64,000 bases of DNA from Thermodesulfobacteriota bacterium. GTDB lineage: Bacteria > Desulfobacterota_D > UBA1144 > Nemesobacterales > UBA2774. Positions 17,703-28,004 of the stretch are shown in pieces. The position numbers and the translations under genes are program-made. Numbering within the stretch: the first letter of the stretch is position 1; every line of letters begins with the position of its first letter. Under the pieces are notes generated by a model that saw only the letters and a list, made by a program, of their open reading frames with translations, was not told the DNA's origin and searched no databases. The stretch covers positions 372,001 to 436,000 of the forward strand of contig JBFMCV010000001.1 of the NCBI GenBank assembly GCA_040754335.1. The letters are read 5' to 3'.

Positions 17703-18374
17703 TTAATCTATCTCGACCCTGTCCGCGTCCACTGTATTTGCGCTCGGAAAATCTCCCTGGACCTGTACATTGCGTCCGAGTAAAAAGTCTTCACATACGG
17801 CGTCTTCGCCGTTTATTATGAGATCGGTCGATTCCGCTATCTGAACTATGATCGTCTCCTGCCCCTGGTCGTTTTCGGCGTCGACTTCGATAAAACCCGA
17901 GTTCCCTGTGCAGTTGTTGGACGATACGTCGCCGTTGAATGTTACCTCGGCTACATTCGGCCTGTTGACGTTGCCGTTCTCGAGACTTATATTCCCGAGA
18001 TCGATCTGGGCGGTCGGGAACACGCTTATACTTATAGCACCCAGCGAATCTAATTCCTCGTCAAAGAATTCGATTATCGGGTCGCCGACAAGCGGGCCTT
18101 CTATCGAGAAGAAGCCCCCGGCGTCTGTTACGTCCGTCTCGGGCGGGCCGTCGTCGACTGTAATTTCAACTGTGATACCTTCGATGTCCTGGTCAGGTAC
18201 TATGAGTACGACTGTTCCCTGGACGGTCTCCACTTCATCACCGCCGCCTCCCCCGCCTCCCCCTCCGTTATCGCCGCTGCTTCCGAACTCGACGTCACAG
18301 CCCCCGATTAAAAAGAACCACAGAAAAAGAAGCGATACGATGCCACGTAAAATCATCCTGAGATTGCAGCTCAT
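17703..18374 (-). CDS. Exported lipoprotein with poly-glycine linker, function unknown
   Basis: The start at 18374 (MSCNLRMILRGIVSLLF) is chosen because AGGAGG lies about 8 nt upstream; the longer frame to 18407 lacks support. A signal peptide ends in a lipobox LIGGC. A tract of nine consecutive glycines follows, then a beta-rich region of about 180 residues. The part EGITVEITVDDGPPETDVTD resembles a carboxypeptidase-regulatory or Ig-like fold. The end, beginning FNGDVSSNNCTGNSGF and reaching QVQGDF, resembles a DUF5666-like barrel with two Cys. The protein is probably tethered to the outer or inner membrane, facing the periplasm or outside. It is convergent with the PhaR-like gene. I do not recognise a function. 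Confidence 0.75.
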   Translation of the reverse strand: MSCNLRMILRGIVSLLFLWFFLIGGCDVEFGSSGDNGGGGGGGGGDEVETVQGTVVLIVPDQDIEGITVEITVDDGPPETDVTDAGGFFSIEGPLVGDPIIEFFDEELDSLGAISISVFPTAQIDLGNISLENGNVNRPNVAEVTFNGDVSSNNCTGNSGFIEVDAENDQGQETIIVQIAESTDLIINGEDAVCEDFLLGRNVQVQGDFPSANTVDADRVEID

Positions 18375-18515
18375 TAATCCTCCTGTATCCTCGCAACAAC
18401 TCATCAATGCCTTAGTTTAATATTATACCCGCGGCTTTCTGATTTTCATTAAGAGCAGGATTAGCCTATTAATAGTTATCATGGTACGATTGCATAGCTC
18501 AAAAAAGGGACGGGT

Positions 18516-19760
18516 ATGGATTCTTTACCGCGTGTGCTTTTCATCAACCACTCGATCAGGGACGGCGGACCGGGAAAAAGCCTTTTTTACATACTCAAAT
18601 TCCTCGACAGATCGAAGCTCACTCCCTATGTCCTCATTCCGAAGGACGATGTCTTTTCCGACTGGCTCAAGTCAGAGGGCATATATGAGAACGTAATCAC
18701 GGATTCGAGGTTCCCCGAGAATCTGAAAAGGCCTTTCTTCGGCCAGTCCGTGAAGGACCATAATGGAATAATATCATTATTTACAGATAAATTAGCACAC
18801 ATTGTTTCAGTGTTTCTTAATGTTCTCGATCTCCTCTCGCTCATTGTTACGTCGCCCTTTCTCATAAGAAGGAACGGGATAGGCATCATATACTGTAACG
18901 GCACACAGGCAAAGATAGTAGGCGCGCTCATTGGTCTTATCAACGGGCGCCCGGTCGTATGGCACGTGAGGAACATACAGCAGACGCGGCTCCTCGGCTC
19001 CATAATCAACGGCCTCGCCGGACTGCCCGCCGTGAGAAAGATCATATGCGTATCGGGCGCGACGGCGGCACAGTTCACCAGGGGAAGGGAGAAGCTCGTC
19101 GTCATACATAACGGCATAGACGTCCGGGACTACGACCCCGTCTCTACGAGCGGGGAAATTAGGTCGGCCTATGGTCTCGCGGTCGATACGGTGATTGTGG
19201 GGAGCACGGGGAGGATAGTCCCGAGGAAGGGGTATGAATTATTCATAGAAGCCGCCGGTATCGCTCTCGGAAAGCTCGGCGGAGGACGATACTCCGTGAA
19301 ATTCGTCATAGTGGGAGACACCCCCTATTTTTTTCAGGATGACCACCTCGGTAAATTAAAAAGGACGGTTATTGATAAGGGACTCGGCGACTCCTTCATA
19401 TTCACCGGCTTCAGGAAAGACGTGAGACCGTGCCTAAAGGATTTCGATATATTCGTGATACCGTCGAGCTACCCGGACCCGTTCCCCCGGTCTGTGATCG
19501 AGGCTATGTCGTTCTCGCTCCCCGTTGTGGGTTATAGGGCAGGGGGGATAGTGGAGTCGGTCGAGGACGGGGTTACGGGCATACTGAGCGAGCCCGGCGA
19601 TGCAAGGCAGCTCGCCGAAGCGATCCTCAAGCTCATCACCGACAAGGGACTCCGCGAATCCATGGGCAGAGCCGGCCTGGAGCGTGTTCGGGAGAAGTTT
19701 TCGGCTCAGGCTGTCGCCTCGGAGATAGAAAAAAACATTCTCGAAGTCTGCGGCGGGTGA
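18516..19760 (+). CDS. GT4-family glycosyltransferase
   Basis: This 414-residue GT-B fold enzyme belongs to glycosyltransferase family 4. The N-terminal half holds the acceptor-binding domain (NHSIRDGGPGKSLFYILK) with one hydrophobic stretch near residues 88-115. The C-terminal half has the nucleotide-sugar motifs IVGSTGRIVPRKGYELFI and VIPSSYPDPFPRSVIEAMSF, the conserved E-x7-E-type region of GT4. It probably adds a sugar to a lipid or polysaccharide at the inner face of the membrane. No cell-surface polysaccharide cluster surrounds it. Its last codons and TGA stop lie in the GCGGGTGAGCACCCGC repeat (19753-19768), so the repeat set the current C-terminus. Confidence 0.88.
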   Translation: MDSLPRVLFINHSIRDGGPGKSLFYILKFLDRSKLTPYVLIPKDDVFSDWLKSEGIYENVITDSRFPENLKRPFFGQSVKDHNGIISLFTDKLAHIVSVFLNVLDLLSLIVTSPFLIRRNGIGIIYCNGTQAKIVGALIGLINGRPVVWHVRNIQQTRLLGSIINGLAGLPAVRKIICVSGATAAQFTRGREKLVVIHNGIDVRDYDPVSTSGEIRSAYGLAVDTVIVGSTGRIVPRKGYELFIEAAGIALGKLGGGRYSVKFVIVGDTPYFFQDDHLGKLKRTVIDKGLGDSFIFTGFRKDVRPCLKDFDIFVIPSSYPDPFPRSVIEAMSFSLPVVGYRAGGIVESVEDGVTGILSEPGDARQLAEAILKLITDKGLRESMGRAGLERVREKFSAQAVASEIEKNILEVCGG

Positions 19761-20066
19761 GCACCCGCGGGCATATGATCCTCGGCACCGGCTCTGCTCA
19801 ACCAAACCCGTTCGCACTGAGGCGCAGAACCTGCGCTAGTATATGATCCCAATGTCGCAATTCAGCTCCGGCCAGATAATAGAGCCGGCCCTTAACTGCG
19901 CGCCTGTCCTGAGCGAAGTCGAAGGATCGAAGTGCGTATATCTAGCCTGGATTCTGTGCGGGTGAGCACCCGCGGGCACACACATAGTGTGTTTTAATAT
20001 TCTTTCCGACTCCTCTTGTTAATCCAGCAACGAAGCCCGGCCCGTTGTCCGCGGAGTACTTGACAT
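19753..20066. repeat. Repeat-filled intergenic stretch
   Basis: Two copies of the perfect palindrome GCGGGTG-ag-CACCCGC lie at 19753-19768 and 19958-19973. Between them are a CCCGTTCGCACTGAG module with a GCGCAG/CTGCGC mini-hairpin (19822-19836) and a TCCT-gagcgaagtcga-AGGA module (19907-19926). The first copy plus its right flank is shared with 8256-8325. The second, with the preceding TAGCC.GGATTCTGT, is shared with 58845-58880. No gene is supported here. Confidence 0.8.
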
Positions 20067-21461
20067 CTACACGTACGACTCCGACCTCTTGACCTTGTCC
20101 TTTTTTCTTTCGGACCTGAAAAGTATTTTCACCGGCGTCCCTTCGAGCGGGAACTCCTCCCTGAGCCTGCTTTCGAGAAACCTCTTGTAGTTCTCGGGCA
20201 CTCCCTTTATCTCGTTCGTGAATATGACGAACGTCGGCTGTTTCGTGAGGGGCTGTGATATGTAATAGAACTTGATGTCCTTCCCCCTGTAAACAGGCGG
20301 CGGGGTCTTGGCGATCACGCGCTTCAAGAAATTATTGAGCCTCTTGGTGGGTATCCTCTGCGAGAAGTTTTCGTAAACCGTATCTATCTTCCCGAATATT
20401 TTTTCAACGCCCCTTCCGGTGAGGGCGGAAATGATCATTACCGGCGCGTAACCGACCGCGAGCAGGCTTTCTTTGAGAATCCCCTCTATGTTGGGCGTTT
20501 CAGCGGCCTCCTTCGGCACGAGATCCCACTTGTTGAGGAGAATTATGCACGCTCTCCCCTTGTCGCTTATGAGCTCGGCGAGGCGCGCGTCCTGGTGTGT
20601 CGGCCCCTCCTCGGCGTCTATCATGAGGAGCGCGATGTCGGCCCTTTCCATAGACCTTATCGCCCTGAAAACGCTGTGCCTTTCGACGGAAAAGGTGATC
20701 CTGGCTTTCCTCCTGATGCCGGCCGTATCGATGAGGAGATAGTTTTTGCCGTCCCTGGTTACATATGTATCTATCGAATCCCTCGTCGTACCGGGAACTG
20801 GGCTCGTGATGAGCCTCTCCTCGCCGATGAGCTTGTTGACGAGCGTCGATTTGCCGACGTTGGGCTTCCCGAGGACGGCGATCTTAATTACGTCTTCCTC
20901 TTCTTCCGCTTCCTCTTCCCCGTCAGTGCTCCTCTTGGGGAGCAGATCCACTATTTTGTCGAGCAGGTCGTTGATCCTCCTCCCCTGGAGCGCCGATATG
21001 TCTATGATCTCCTCGATCCCGAGCGCGTGGAACTCGAGCGCCCTCGACTCGTGCTTCCGGTCGTCTATCTTGTTGACGGCGAAGATGACGGGTTTTTTAA
21101 CCTTCCTCAGCATGCTCACGACGTCCCTGTCGTGGGGCATGACGCCCTCTTTCCCGTCCATGACGAACAGTATGAGGTCGGCCTCTTCGACGGCGATCTC
21201 TATCTGGTTCTTTATGAGAGAAGGGTAAATTTCCTCCTCATCCGGGTCGAACCCACCCGTATCCACGAGGCTGAACTCCACCCCGTCCCATTCGGTGTCT
21301 GCGTAGATCCTGTCCCTCGTGACGCCGGGGATGTCTTCGACTATGGATTTCCTCTCCCGTATGAGGCGGTTAAACAAGGTCGATTTGCCGACGTTTGGCC
21401 TGCCTATTATGGCAACGAGGGGTTTACCCCGCGGTTGAGTGCGCTTGACGATTTTATTCAT
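20067..21461 (-). CDS. der: Ribosome-assembly GTPase Der (EngA)
   Basis: This 464-residue protein has two tandem GTPase domains and a C-terminal KH-like domain, the architecture unique to Der. G1 motifs are GRPNVGKST (about residues 20-28) and GKPNVGKST (about 198-206). G3 DTGG and DTAG, and G4 NKID and NKWD, are all present. An acidic linker (EEEAEEEED-like) joins the G domains. It is essential for 50S subunit maturation in most bacteria. It is the last gene in the leftward run that begins at metK, about 100 nt after the Fe-S protein gene. Confidence 0.96.
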   Translation of the reverse strand: MNKIVKRTQPRGKPLVAIIGRPNVGKSTLFNRLIRERKSIVEDIPGVTRDRIYADTEWDGVEFSLVDTGGFDPDEEEIYPSLIKNQIEIAVEEADLILFVMDGKEGVMPHDRDVVSMLRKVKKPVIFAVNKIDDRKHESRALEFHALGIEEIIDISALQGRRINDLLDKIVDLLPKRSTDGEEEAEEEEDVIKIAVLGKPNVGKSTLVNKLIGEERLITSPVPGTTRDSIDTYVTRDGKNYLLIDTAGIRRKARITFSVERHSVFRAIRSMERADIALLMIDAEEGPTHQDARLAELISDKGRACIILLNKWDLVPKEAAETPNIEGILKESLLAVGYAPVMIISALTGRGVEKIFGKIDTVYENFSQRIPTKRLNNFLKRVIAKTPPPVYRGKDIKFYYISQPLTKQPTFVIFTNEIKGVPENYKRFLESRLREEFPLEGTPVKILFRSERKKDKVKRSESYV

Positions 21462-21564
21462 GTTTTCAGGAATGATTCCGGGTTTTTCTAATGCCGCTAT
21501 TGCATATCTTCTCTAATTCTCGAAGATTAATATAACCACTTTTGAAACCTTATCCATTTCCCCG

Positions 21565-22311
21565 TCACTTATAATTGAAATATTCCCTCGCGCTCTTGAG
21601 TACAAACTCATGGTGATGCGCTATCTGCTCCTCTCTATACGTATGCTCCTTCCCATACGGGCACGCGAGCCTCGATGCGCACTTAGCGGAGCACGTATCC
21701 GCGCCGAGCCTGTACCTCATGCACGCCTCCCAATCCCAGCCCCTGTCGGAAATCGTATGAGCCGGGCACGCCGTTATACACGGCTTCCAGCACGATGGAC
21801 ACGGATCGAAACCGCCGAGAGGCTCATCATACGTTTCAAATTCGATTGTCGTTATTATCGCTCCCCTGAGCGAGATCCAAGTCCCGTATTCGGGATGTAG
21901 CAGAATTCCCAGAAGGCTCGGGACGCCGACACCTCCCAGAATCCCGAGCCTGACGAAGTCGAGGTCGAGCGCGCCTTCCCCGAAAGGGAAAACTGTCTTA
22001 TACGGTACTCCGCCCGAGTCTTCCAGTACCGCTGTAATTTTTCCGAATATTAACCTCGTATAATCGTCTATAAGATTTTCGTGTTTTTCCTTGAAGCCCG
22101 GGTTTTTGGTGAGAAAGCGGCTGAAGGTTTCCCAGAAGGTTCTACCGGCGAATCCGGTGAGGACTATCGACCTCGCCCCCGGGACTAGCTCGCCCGGCTT
22201 TTTCTTTCTCGCCGCCTGTTCGTAATCAGAAGCCCTGATTTTTACGGTGAGGTTGAACCCGGCTTCCCTGAAATGTTCTCTAATCCCTTCGAAGATTTTC
22301 TCGGAGCTCAT
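21565..22311 (-). CDS. QueG-like 4Fe-4S protein
   Basis: This 248-residue protein has a ferredoxin-like motif CPSCWKPCITACPAH with C171, C174, C178 and C182, and further cysteines at C197, C207, C211 and C217 (TCSAKCASRLACPYG). The layout resembles the C-terminal iron-sulfur part of epoxyqueuosine reductase QueG. The N-terminal part (PGARSIVLTGFAG) resembles the cobalamin-binding fold of the same family. It is much shorter than QueG (about 350-390 residues) and lacks the C-terminal HEAT repeats, so it is more likely a member of the wider QueG/reductive-dehalogenase-like Fe-S group with unknown substrate. It sits between scpB and der on the same strand. Confidence 0.65.
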   Translation of the reverse strand: MSSEKIFEGIREHFREAGFNLTVKIRASDYEQAARKKKPGELVPGARSIVLTGFAGRTFWETFSRFLTKNPGFKEKHENLIDDYTRLIFGKITAVLEDSGGVPYKTVFPFGEGALDLDFVRLGILGGVGVPSLLGILLHPEYGTWISLRGAIITTIEFETYDEPLGGFDPCPSCWKPCITACPAHTISDRGWDWEACMRYRLGADTCSAKCASRLACPYGKEHTYREEQIAHHHEFVLKSAREYFNYK

Positions 22312-22352
22312 CTTTTTTCCACCTCGGGAATTATTGATGATCCGGGAGACGG

Positions 22353-22925
22353 CTAAGACAGCTCTTCCGGTAGGGTCGATATGCCGGGGTCGAGGTTCTT
22401 GCTTATTTCGTCTATTTCCTTGAGCGTAGGGAGGTCGGTCAGGCTCTTGAGGCCGAATACCTCGAGGAATTCACCGGTCGTGCCGTAGAGGAAAGGCTTT
22501 CCGATGACTTCCTTCCTCCCCTTTATCTCGAGTATCCTCCGTTCGAGAAGCGCGTTTATGACGCCCGAGGAATCGACGCCTCTTATGCTCTCGACCTCTA
22601 CCCTGGTCACGGGCTGTTTATAGGCTATTATCGCCAGCACCTCGAGAGCCGCTCGGCTCAGTCTGAACTTTTTGACGCGCTTGTTGAAGTTCGTTATGTA
22701 TTCGCTGTAAGCGGGGTCAGTCCTGAACTGATAACCTCCCGCCACTTCTTCGAGTACGACACCTCTTCCGATCGCGCTCCAGTCCTGAACGAGCTCTTTC
22801 AGATATTTCCTTATGTCCCCCTTTTCGAGCTCCGTGAACACTTGCTGCAGCTTGTCGACGGAAACAGGCTCGCCGGATATGAAGATTATGCATTCGATCG
22901 CTTTTTTGATATCAGTAGGTTCCAA
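22353..22925 (-). CDS. scpB: Segregation and condensation protein B
   Basis: This is a 190-residue tandem winged-helix kleisin-partner protein. The motif ALEVLAIIAYKQPVTRVEVE (about 92-111) and the following RGVDSSGVINALLERRIL are characteristic of ScpB. It forms the SMC-ScpAB condensin complex that compacts and segregates the chromosome. Its start overlaps the end of scpA by 14 nt. No smc gene is in the window. Confidence 0.95.
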   Translation of the reverse strand: MEPTDIKKAIECIIFISGEPVSVDKLQQVFTELEKGDIRKYLKELVQDWSAIGRGVVLEEVAGGYQFRTDPAYSEYITNFNKRVKKFRLSRAALEVLAIIAYKQPVTRVEVESIRGVDSSGVINALLERRILEIKGRKEVIGKPFLYGTTGEFLEVFGLKSLTDLPTLKEIDEISKNLDPGISTLPEELS

Positions 22926-23685
22926 TATTCGGTTCTCCCGCGTATGAGATGAGTATCGGCGAGCCTGGCGCTTCCTGAACCACCCGGACGTTCTCCATCC
23001 TCGCGAGCTCGAGGAGCGCGAGGAAGGTCACGACGAGGTCGAATTTGGAAGCGCATTCTTCGAGGAACTCTTCGAATTTGATAATTGCCTTCACCTTTAA
23101 CTTCTCCAGCACCTCCGTGATCTTATCCTCTATCGTTACGCTCTCCACTTCGTATACTATCTGCTCCGCCCAGAGATGGCTCCTCTTCCTGTAAAAATCG
23201 CGGAACGTCTCGATGAGAGCCCACAGGTCGACAGGGACGAGCTCGACCTCCTCTTCGGTCTCGAATACGGACATATCGAATTCCCTCTTGAACACGTCCC
23301 TCCCTAGTATCTCCCTTCCGAGGAGCTCGTTGGCTGCGTCCCTGTAGCGCTGGTACTCGATTAGCCTCCTGACGAGCTCCGCGCGCGGGTCCGCTTCCTC
23401 TTCCTCTATTACGGGCTTTGGAAGGAGCATCTTCGACTTAATCAGGCTCAGCTCGGCGGCGATGACCAGGTACTCGCCCACCACCTGGAGGTCGAGCTCC
23501 TTCATGAGCTCGAGGTACTCTATATACTGCTCGGTTATCACTGCTATCGGAATGTCGTATATATCGACTTCGTTTTTCTTTATGAGGTGGAGCAGCAGGT
23601 CGAGCGGCCCCTCGAAGAGCCGTGTCTTGATCAGGCAGGGCTCGTGTGGGGAGAGGGCTTCCGCATCGTGCGTGGTCTCGTTCAT
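22912..23685 (-). CDS. scpA: Segregation and condensation protein A (kleisin)
   Basis: About 257 residues from the chosen start. The family hallmark TRLFEGPLDLLLHLIKKNEVD is near the N-terminus (split here by length limits: TRLFEGPLDLLLHL then IKKNEVD). The region YLVIAAELSLIKSKMLLP and the C-terminal winged helix (FLALLELARMENVRV) are also typical. The ATG at 23685 is preferred to that at 23712 because it overlaps the S2P stop as ATGA (23685-23682), which implies coupling. The kleisin bridges SMC heads together with ScpB, whose gene follows with an overlap. Confidence 0.95.
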   Translation of the reverse strand: MNETTHDAEALSPHEPCLIKTRLFEGPLDLLLHLIKKNEVDIYDIPIAVITEQYIEYLELMKELDLQVVGEYLVIAAELSLIKSKMLLPKPVIEEEEADPRAELVRRLIEYQRYRDAANELLGREILGRDVFKREFDMSVFETEEEVELVPVDLWALIETFRDFYRKRSHLWAEQIVYEVESVTIEDKITEVLEKLKVKAIIKFEEFLEECASKFDLVVTFLALLELARMENVRVVQEAPGSPILISYAGEPNIGTY

Positions 23686-24368
23686 CTCAGCAGCGTTCCT
23701 ATTATATCCCAAAGATTGCCGTAATTGTATCCCGAAAACGCGACAGTCAGATATGAGACGGGGTAAAGGAGATAGTGAAATACCCCCCCTCCGAATATGA
23801 AAAGACCGAACAGCAGCAGGACACCGTAGGGCTCGAACCTGCTGTAGGCGTAAGCGTATTTATCGGGCAGGAGTCCGTAGAGCACCCTCGATCCGTCGAG
23901 AGGAGGTATAGGTATCATGTTGAAAACGGCGAGAGCGATCCCGTATACGAGGGTGAGGATGAGTATTATCGTGATGATCGAGTAAATGCCTTCGGGCTTT
24001 ATCTGTCCTCCCATCATCTGCGGGATAATGTATCTGAGAAGCACGCCCGCACCGATCGCCATCGCCAGGTTCGAGAGAGGTCCGGCTATGGCGACAAGTA
24101 TAGTGTCCTTCTTCGGGTCTTTGAAGTTGCGCGCGTTTATCGGGACGGGCTTAGCCCAGCCGAAGCCGACCAGGAACATGAGTATAGTCCCCAGAATGTC
24201 CAGGTGCGCAATGGGGTTGAGCGTGAGCCTCCCCTGGAGCTTTGCCGTCGGGTCCCCTAGCTTGTTCGCCGTCCATCCGTGAAAATATTCGTGGACGGTG
24301 AGAGATAACAGGATCACCGGCGCCTGGATCAAAAGGAAGTCTATGTTCTTAAGGAAATCGAAGCTCAT
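23682..24368 (-). CDS. Site-2 protease family membrane metalloprotease (M50, short type)
   Basis: This 228-residue polytopic protein has the zinc motif HEYFH (H26, E27, H30) in SLTVHEYFHGWTANKLGD, followed by GRLTLNPIAHLDILGT. A second conserved motif, NMIPIPPLDGSR, supplies the third ligand Asp. It lacks the PDZ domain of RseP-type enzymes and matches the small YwhC/Rv-like S2P group commonly encoded next to scpA. Substrates of this group are generally unknown. Its stop overlaps the scpA start. Confidence 0.92.
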   Translation of the reverse strand: MSFDFLKNIDFLLIQAPVILLSLTVHEYFHGWTANKLGDPTAKLQGRLTLNPIAHLDILGTILMFLVGFGWAKPVPINARNFKDPKKDTILVAIAGPLSNLAMAIGAGVLLRYIIPQMMGGQIKPEGIYSIITIILILTLVYGIALAVFNMIPIPPLDGSRVLYGLLPDKYAYAYSRFEPYGVLLLFGLFIFGGGVFHYLLYPVSYLTVAFSGYNYGNLWDIIGTLLR

Positions 24369-24422
24369 ATAGTGTTATAAATCTCCGTTTTTTCTAAATA
24401 ATATACTTGATATGAAGAAGTT

Positions 24423-25310
24423 TTACGATCTCGGGTGATACTTTTTGTGTATCACCTTGAGCCTTTCGCTCTCGACGTGCGTGTAAATCTGCGTCGTCGA
24501 TATGTCCGAGTGGCCGAGCATGATCTGTATCGTTCTCAGGTCTGCGCCTCTCTCCAGAAGGTGCGTCGCGAACGAGTGCCTGAGGGTGTGAGGGCTTATC
24601 TTCTTCGCGATACCGGCTTTAAGCGCGTGCTGCTTGATTATCTTCCAGAAGCCCTGGCGCGTCATCCCCTTCCCGAGCCTCGTGACGAAAAGCGCCTTCG
24701 CTTCCCTCGATTTAAGCAGGGTCGGCCTCGACGAGCCCAGGTATTCGAGGAGCTTCTGGCGCGCCTTGTCACCCATCGGGACTATCCTCTCTTTCGAGCC
24801 CTTGCCGTAGACGACGACGAAGCCGAGCTCGAAGTTCACGTCGTTGAGCTTGAGCCCGATCAGCTCGGACACCCTGATCCCCGTTGCGTATAGGGTCTCC
24901 AGCATGGCGGAGTCCCTTAACCCCTCGGGCGTGGATTCGTCGGGCGCCTTGAGCAGCGACTCCACTTCGTCGAGGGCGATAACGCCCGGAAGCCCCTTTT
25001 TCATTCTCGGGGTGCCTATGCGGGCGGCGGGGTCCTCCTCGATTATCTTCTCCATAAGCAGATACTTGAAGAACTGCCTTATAGATACGATGCTTCTTAC
25101 TACCGTGGTCGCGTTAAAGCCCCTCTCCTTGAATTGCGAGAGGTAATCGAGAATGTGGCTGTATCTAATTTCCCCCGCAGAGCGAAGGCCCGTTTCTTCC
25201 GCGAAGCGGATGAACTTCCTCAGGTCCCGGCCGTAGGATTCGAGCGTATTTTCGGATAGCCCCTTTTCAACCGCGAGGTAGGAGAGAAAGGAATCGAGGT
25301 GAACGTCCAT
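24423..25310 (-). CDS. xerD: Tyrosine site-specific recombinase XerD-like
   Basis: This 295-residue integrase-family recombinase has an N-terminal SAM-like domain (FLSYLAVEKGLSENTLESYG). Catalytic residues are visible: Arg in YATGIRVSELIGL, Lys in VYGKGSKERIVPM, His/Arg in SPHTLRHSFATHLLERG, His in MLGHSDISTTQIYTHV, and the nucleophilic Tyr in the latter. Size and motif spacing match XerC/XerD, which resolve chromosome dimers at dif. Placement in a housekeeping run with scpAB and no phage genes argues against a mobile integrase. XerC versus XerD is not certain from sequence alone. Confidence 0.9.
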   Translation of the reverse strand: MDVHLDSFLSYLAVEKGLSENTLESYGRDLRKFIRFAEETGLRSAGEIRYSHILDYLSQFKERGFNATTVVRSIVSIRQFFKYLLMEKIIEEDPAARIGTPRMKKGLPGVIALDEVESLLKAPDESTPEGLRDSAMLETLYATGIRVSELIGLKLNDVNFELGFVVVYGKGSKERIVPMGDKARQKLLEYLGSSRPTLLKSREAKALFVTRLGKGMTRQGFWKIIKQHALKAGIAKKISPHTLRHSFATHLLERGADLRTIQIMLGHSDISTTQIYTHVESERLKVIHKKYHPRS

Positions 25311-25329
25311 TACAGAACATTCTACAACA

Positions 25330-26607
<1,278 letters not shown>

Positions 26608-26630
26608 TTATGTATCCCGGGGGAACAGTG

Positions 26631-27791
26631 TCAGGATACCGCTCTCAGCAGGTCATTCACCCTGTCCGTCTTTTCCCAGGTGAACCCCGAGCCAAACCTG
26701 CCGAAATGGCCGTAAGCGGCCGTTTCACGATAAATGGGTTTCAGGAGATCGAGCGTGCTGATGATTGCCGAAGGGCATAGGTTGAACACTTCTCTTATGG
26801 CGTTCGATATCTTTTCTTCGGGTACGACTCCGGTGCCGAATGTCTCGACCATAATGGACACGGGCTCGGCTATCCCTATCGCGTAAGCGAGCTGGACCTC
26901 GCACTCCTTCGCGAGACCCGACGCGACAACGTTCTTGGCCACGTACCGCGCCATGTAAGCGGCGCTCCTGTCGACCTTGGACGGGTCTTTCCCCGAAAAG
27001 GCCCCTCCGCCGTGCCTCGCCCAGCCGCCGTACGTGTCTATGATTATCTTTCTTCCGGTGAGCCCCGAATCACCCATCGGGCCGCCCGTAACGAACCTTC
27101 CCGTCGGGTTGATGTATATCTTGGTCCTGTCGGAAATTAAATCGCCGTTTATGGAGTGCTTTATCACTTCTTCCATTATGCCTTCGTGTATTGTCTTGTT
27201 CGAGACTTCCGCCGAATGCTGCGAGGAAACTACTATTGCGTCTATACCGACCGGAATGCCGTTCTCGTACCTGACCGTAACCTGGGTCTTCCCGTCGGGC
27301 CTCAGGAACGGGAGTATTCCTTCCTTCCTCGTGTCCGTCAGTCTCTTGGCGAGCTTGTGTGCGAATATTATGGGGGAGGGCATGAGCTCGGGCGTTTCTG
27401 CGGTCGCGTAGCCGAACATGAGGCCCTGGTCTCCTGCTCCCTGCTCCTTTTCGGCGCTCGAATTCACACCCATAGCTATATCGGGCGACTGCTTGTCCAC
27501 GGCGATCACGAGCCCGCACGTGTTAGCGTCGAAGCCCATGGCGCTGTCGGTGTAGCCTATGTCCGTGATCGTATTCCTGACTATGTTCGAGAGGTCGACG
27601 ATCGTATTGGCAGTTATCTCTCCGGCGACGACGACAAGCCCCGTCGTAAGGAGCGTTTCGCAGGCTACCCTGCTGTGAGGGTCGCCGCCGATCATGGCGT
27701 CCAGCACCGCGTCAGATATTTGATCGGCCATCTTGTCCGGGTGCCCCTCGGTCACGGATTCCGAGGTAAATATGAAATTCCTTTGCGGCAT
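26631..27791 (-). CDS. metK: S-adenosylmethionine synthetase
   Basis: This 386-residue enzyme makes SAM from ATP and methionine. The signatures [12 protein letters not shown] (about 119-130) and [20 protein letters not shown] (about 261-280) are intact, as is the N-terminal [18 protein letters not shown]. It is the first gene of the leftward run with ahcY. A good promoter lies upstream, and no SAM riboswitch is recognisable in the short leader. It is divergent from rpe. Confidence 0.97.
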   Translation of the reverse strand: MPQRNFIFTSESVTEGHPDKMADQISDAVLDAMIGGDPHSRVACETLLTTGLVVVAGEITANTIVDLSNIVRNTITDIGYTDSAMGFDANTCGLVIAVDKQSPDIAMGVNSSAEKEQGAGDQGLMFGYATAETPELMPSPIIFAHKLAKRLTDTRKEGILPFLRPDGKTQVTVRYENGIPVGIDAIVVSSQHSAEVSNKTIHEGIMEEVIKHSINGDLISDRTKIYINPTGRFVTGGPMGDSGLTGRKIIIDTYGGWARHGGGAFSGKDPSKVDRSAAYMARYVAKNVVASGLAKECEVQLAYAIGIAEPVSIMVETFGTGVVPEEKISNAIREVFNLCPSAIISTLDLLKPIYRETAAYGHFGRFGSGFTWEKTDRVNDLLRAVS

Positions 27792-27836
27792 TATAATGTC
27801 CTTCTTATGAGCGGGAATTGTTCAACAAAAGCGGAT

Positions 27837-27865
27837 ATGGTAAATCGTTTTGGGGGGTCTGTCAA
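27837..27865 (-). promoter_or_regulatory. Sigma-70-type promoter for metK
   Basis: On the minus strand TTGACA (complement of 27860-27865) is followed after 17 nt by TACCAT (complement of 27837-27842). A perfect -35 with correct spacing, about 45 nt upstream of the metK ATG, makes this the best-supported housekeeping promoter in the window. Confidence 0.6.
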
Positions 27866-27903
27866 GAAAACAACACCGATGCCCCGGCGCCTGGCTCATA
27901 CGT

Positions 27904-27928
27904 AAAAAGGGACATATGTCCCCTTTTT
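27904..27928. promoter_or_regulatory. Palindrome in the metK-rpe divergent region
   Basis: The core GGGACATATGTCCC (27909-27922) is a perfect palindrome flanked by AAAAA on the left and CTTTTT on the right. It sits upstream of both the metK and the rpe promoters. It could be an operator for a dimeric regulator. Although it looks like a bidirectional terminator, neither flanking gene ends here. Confidence 0.45.
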
Positions 27929-27953
27929 CACGAGCGCGCGCGCATGGTATAAT
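27925..27953 (+). promoter_or_regulatory. Extended -10 promoter for rpe
   Basis: TGGTATAAT (27945-27953) is an extended -10 with a perfect TATAAT. A TTTTCA -35-like element (27925-27930) lies 17 nt upstream of the hexamer. The predicted start is near 27960, about 45 nt before the rpe ATG. Confidence 0.55.
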
Positions 27954-28004
27954 CCGTACCCTGAATTTTATTTAAACGATACTGCCCACTAAGGAACGGA
28001 ATAT

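Noticed and set aside
24423-25310. Integrase of a mobile element
   Set aside because: Motifs and size fit XerC/D and the gene is embedded in a housekeeping run without tRNA, attachment-site repeats or phage genes.
27792-27860. Possible SAM riboswitch before metK
   Set aside because: The leader is too short (about 40 nt after the predicted start) to hold any known SAM riboswitch class.
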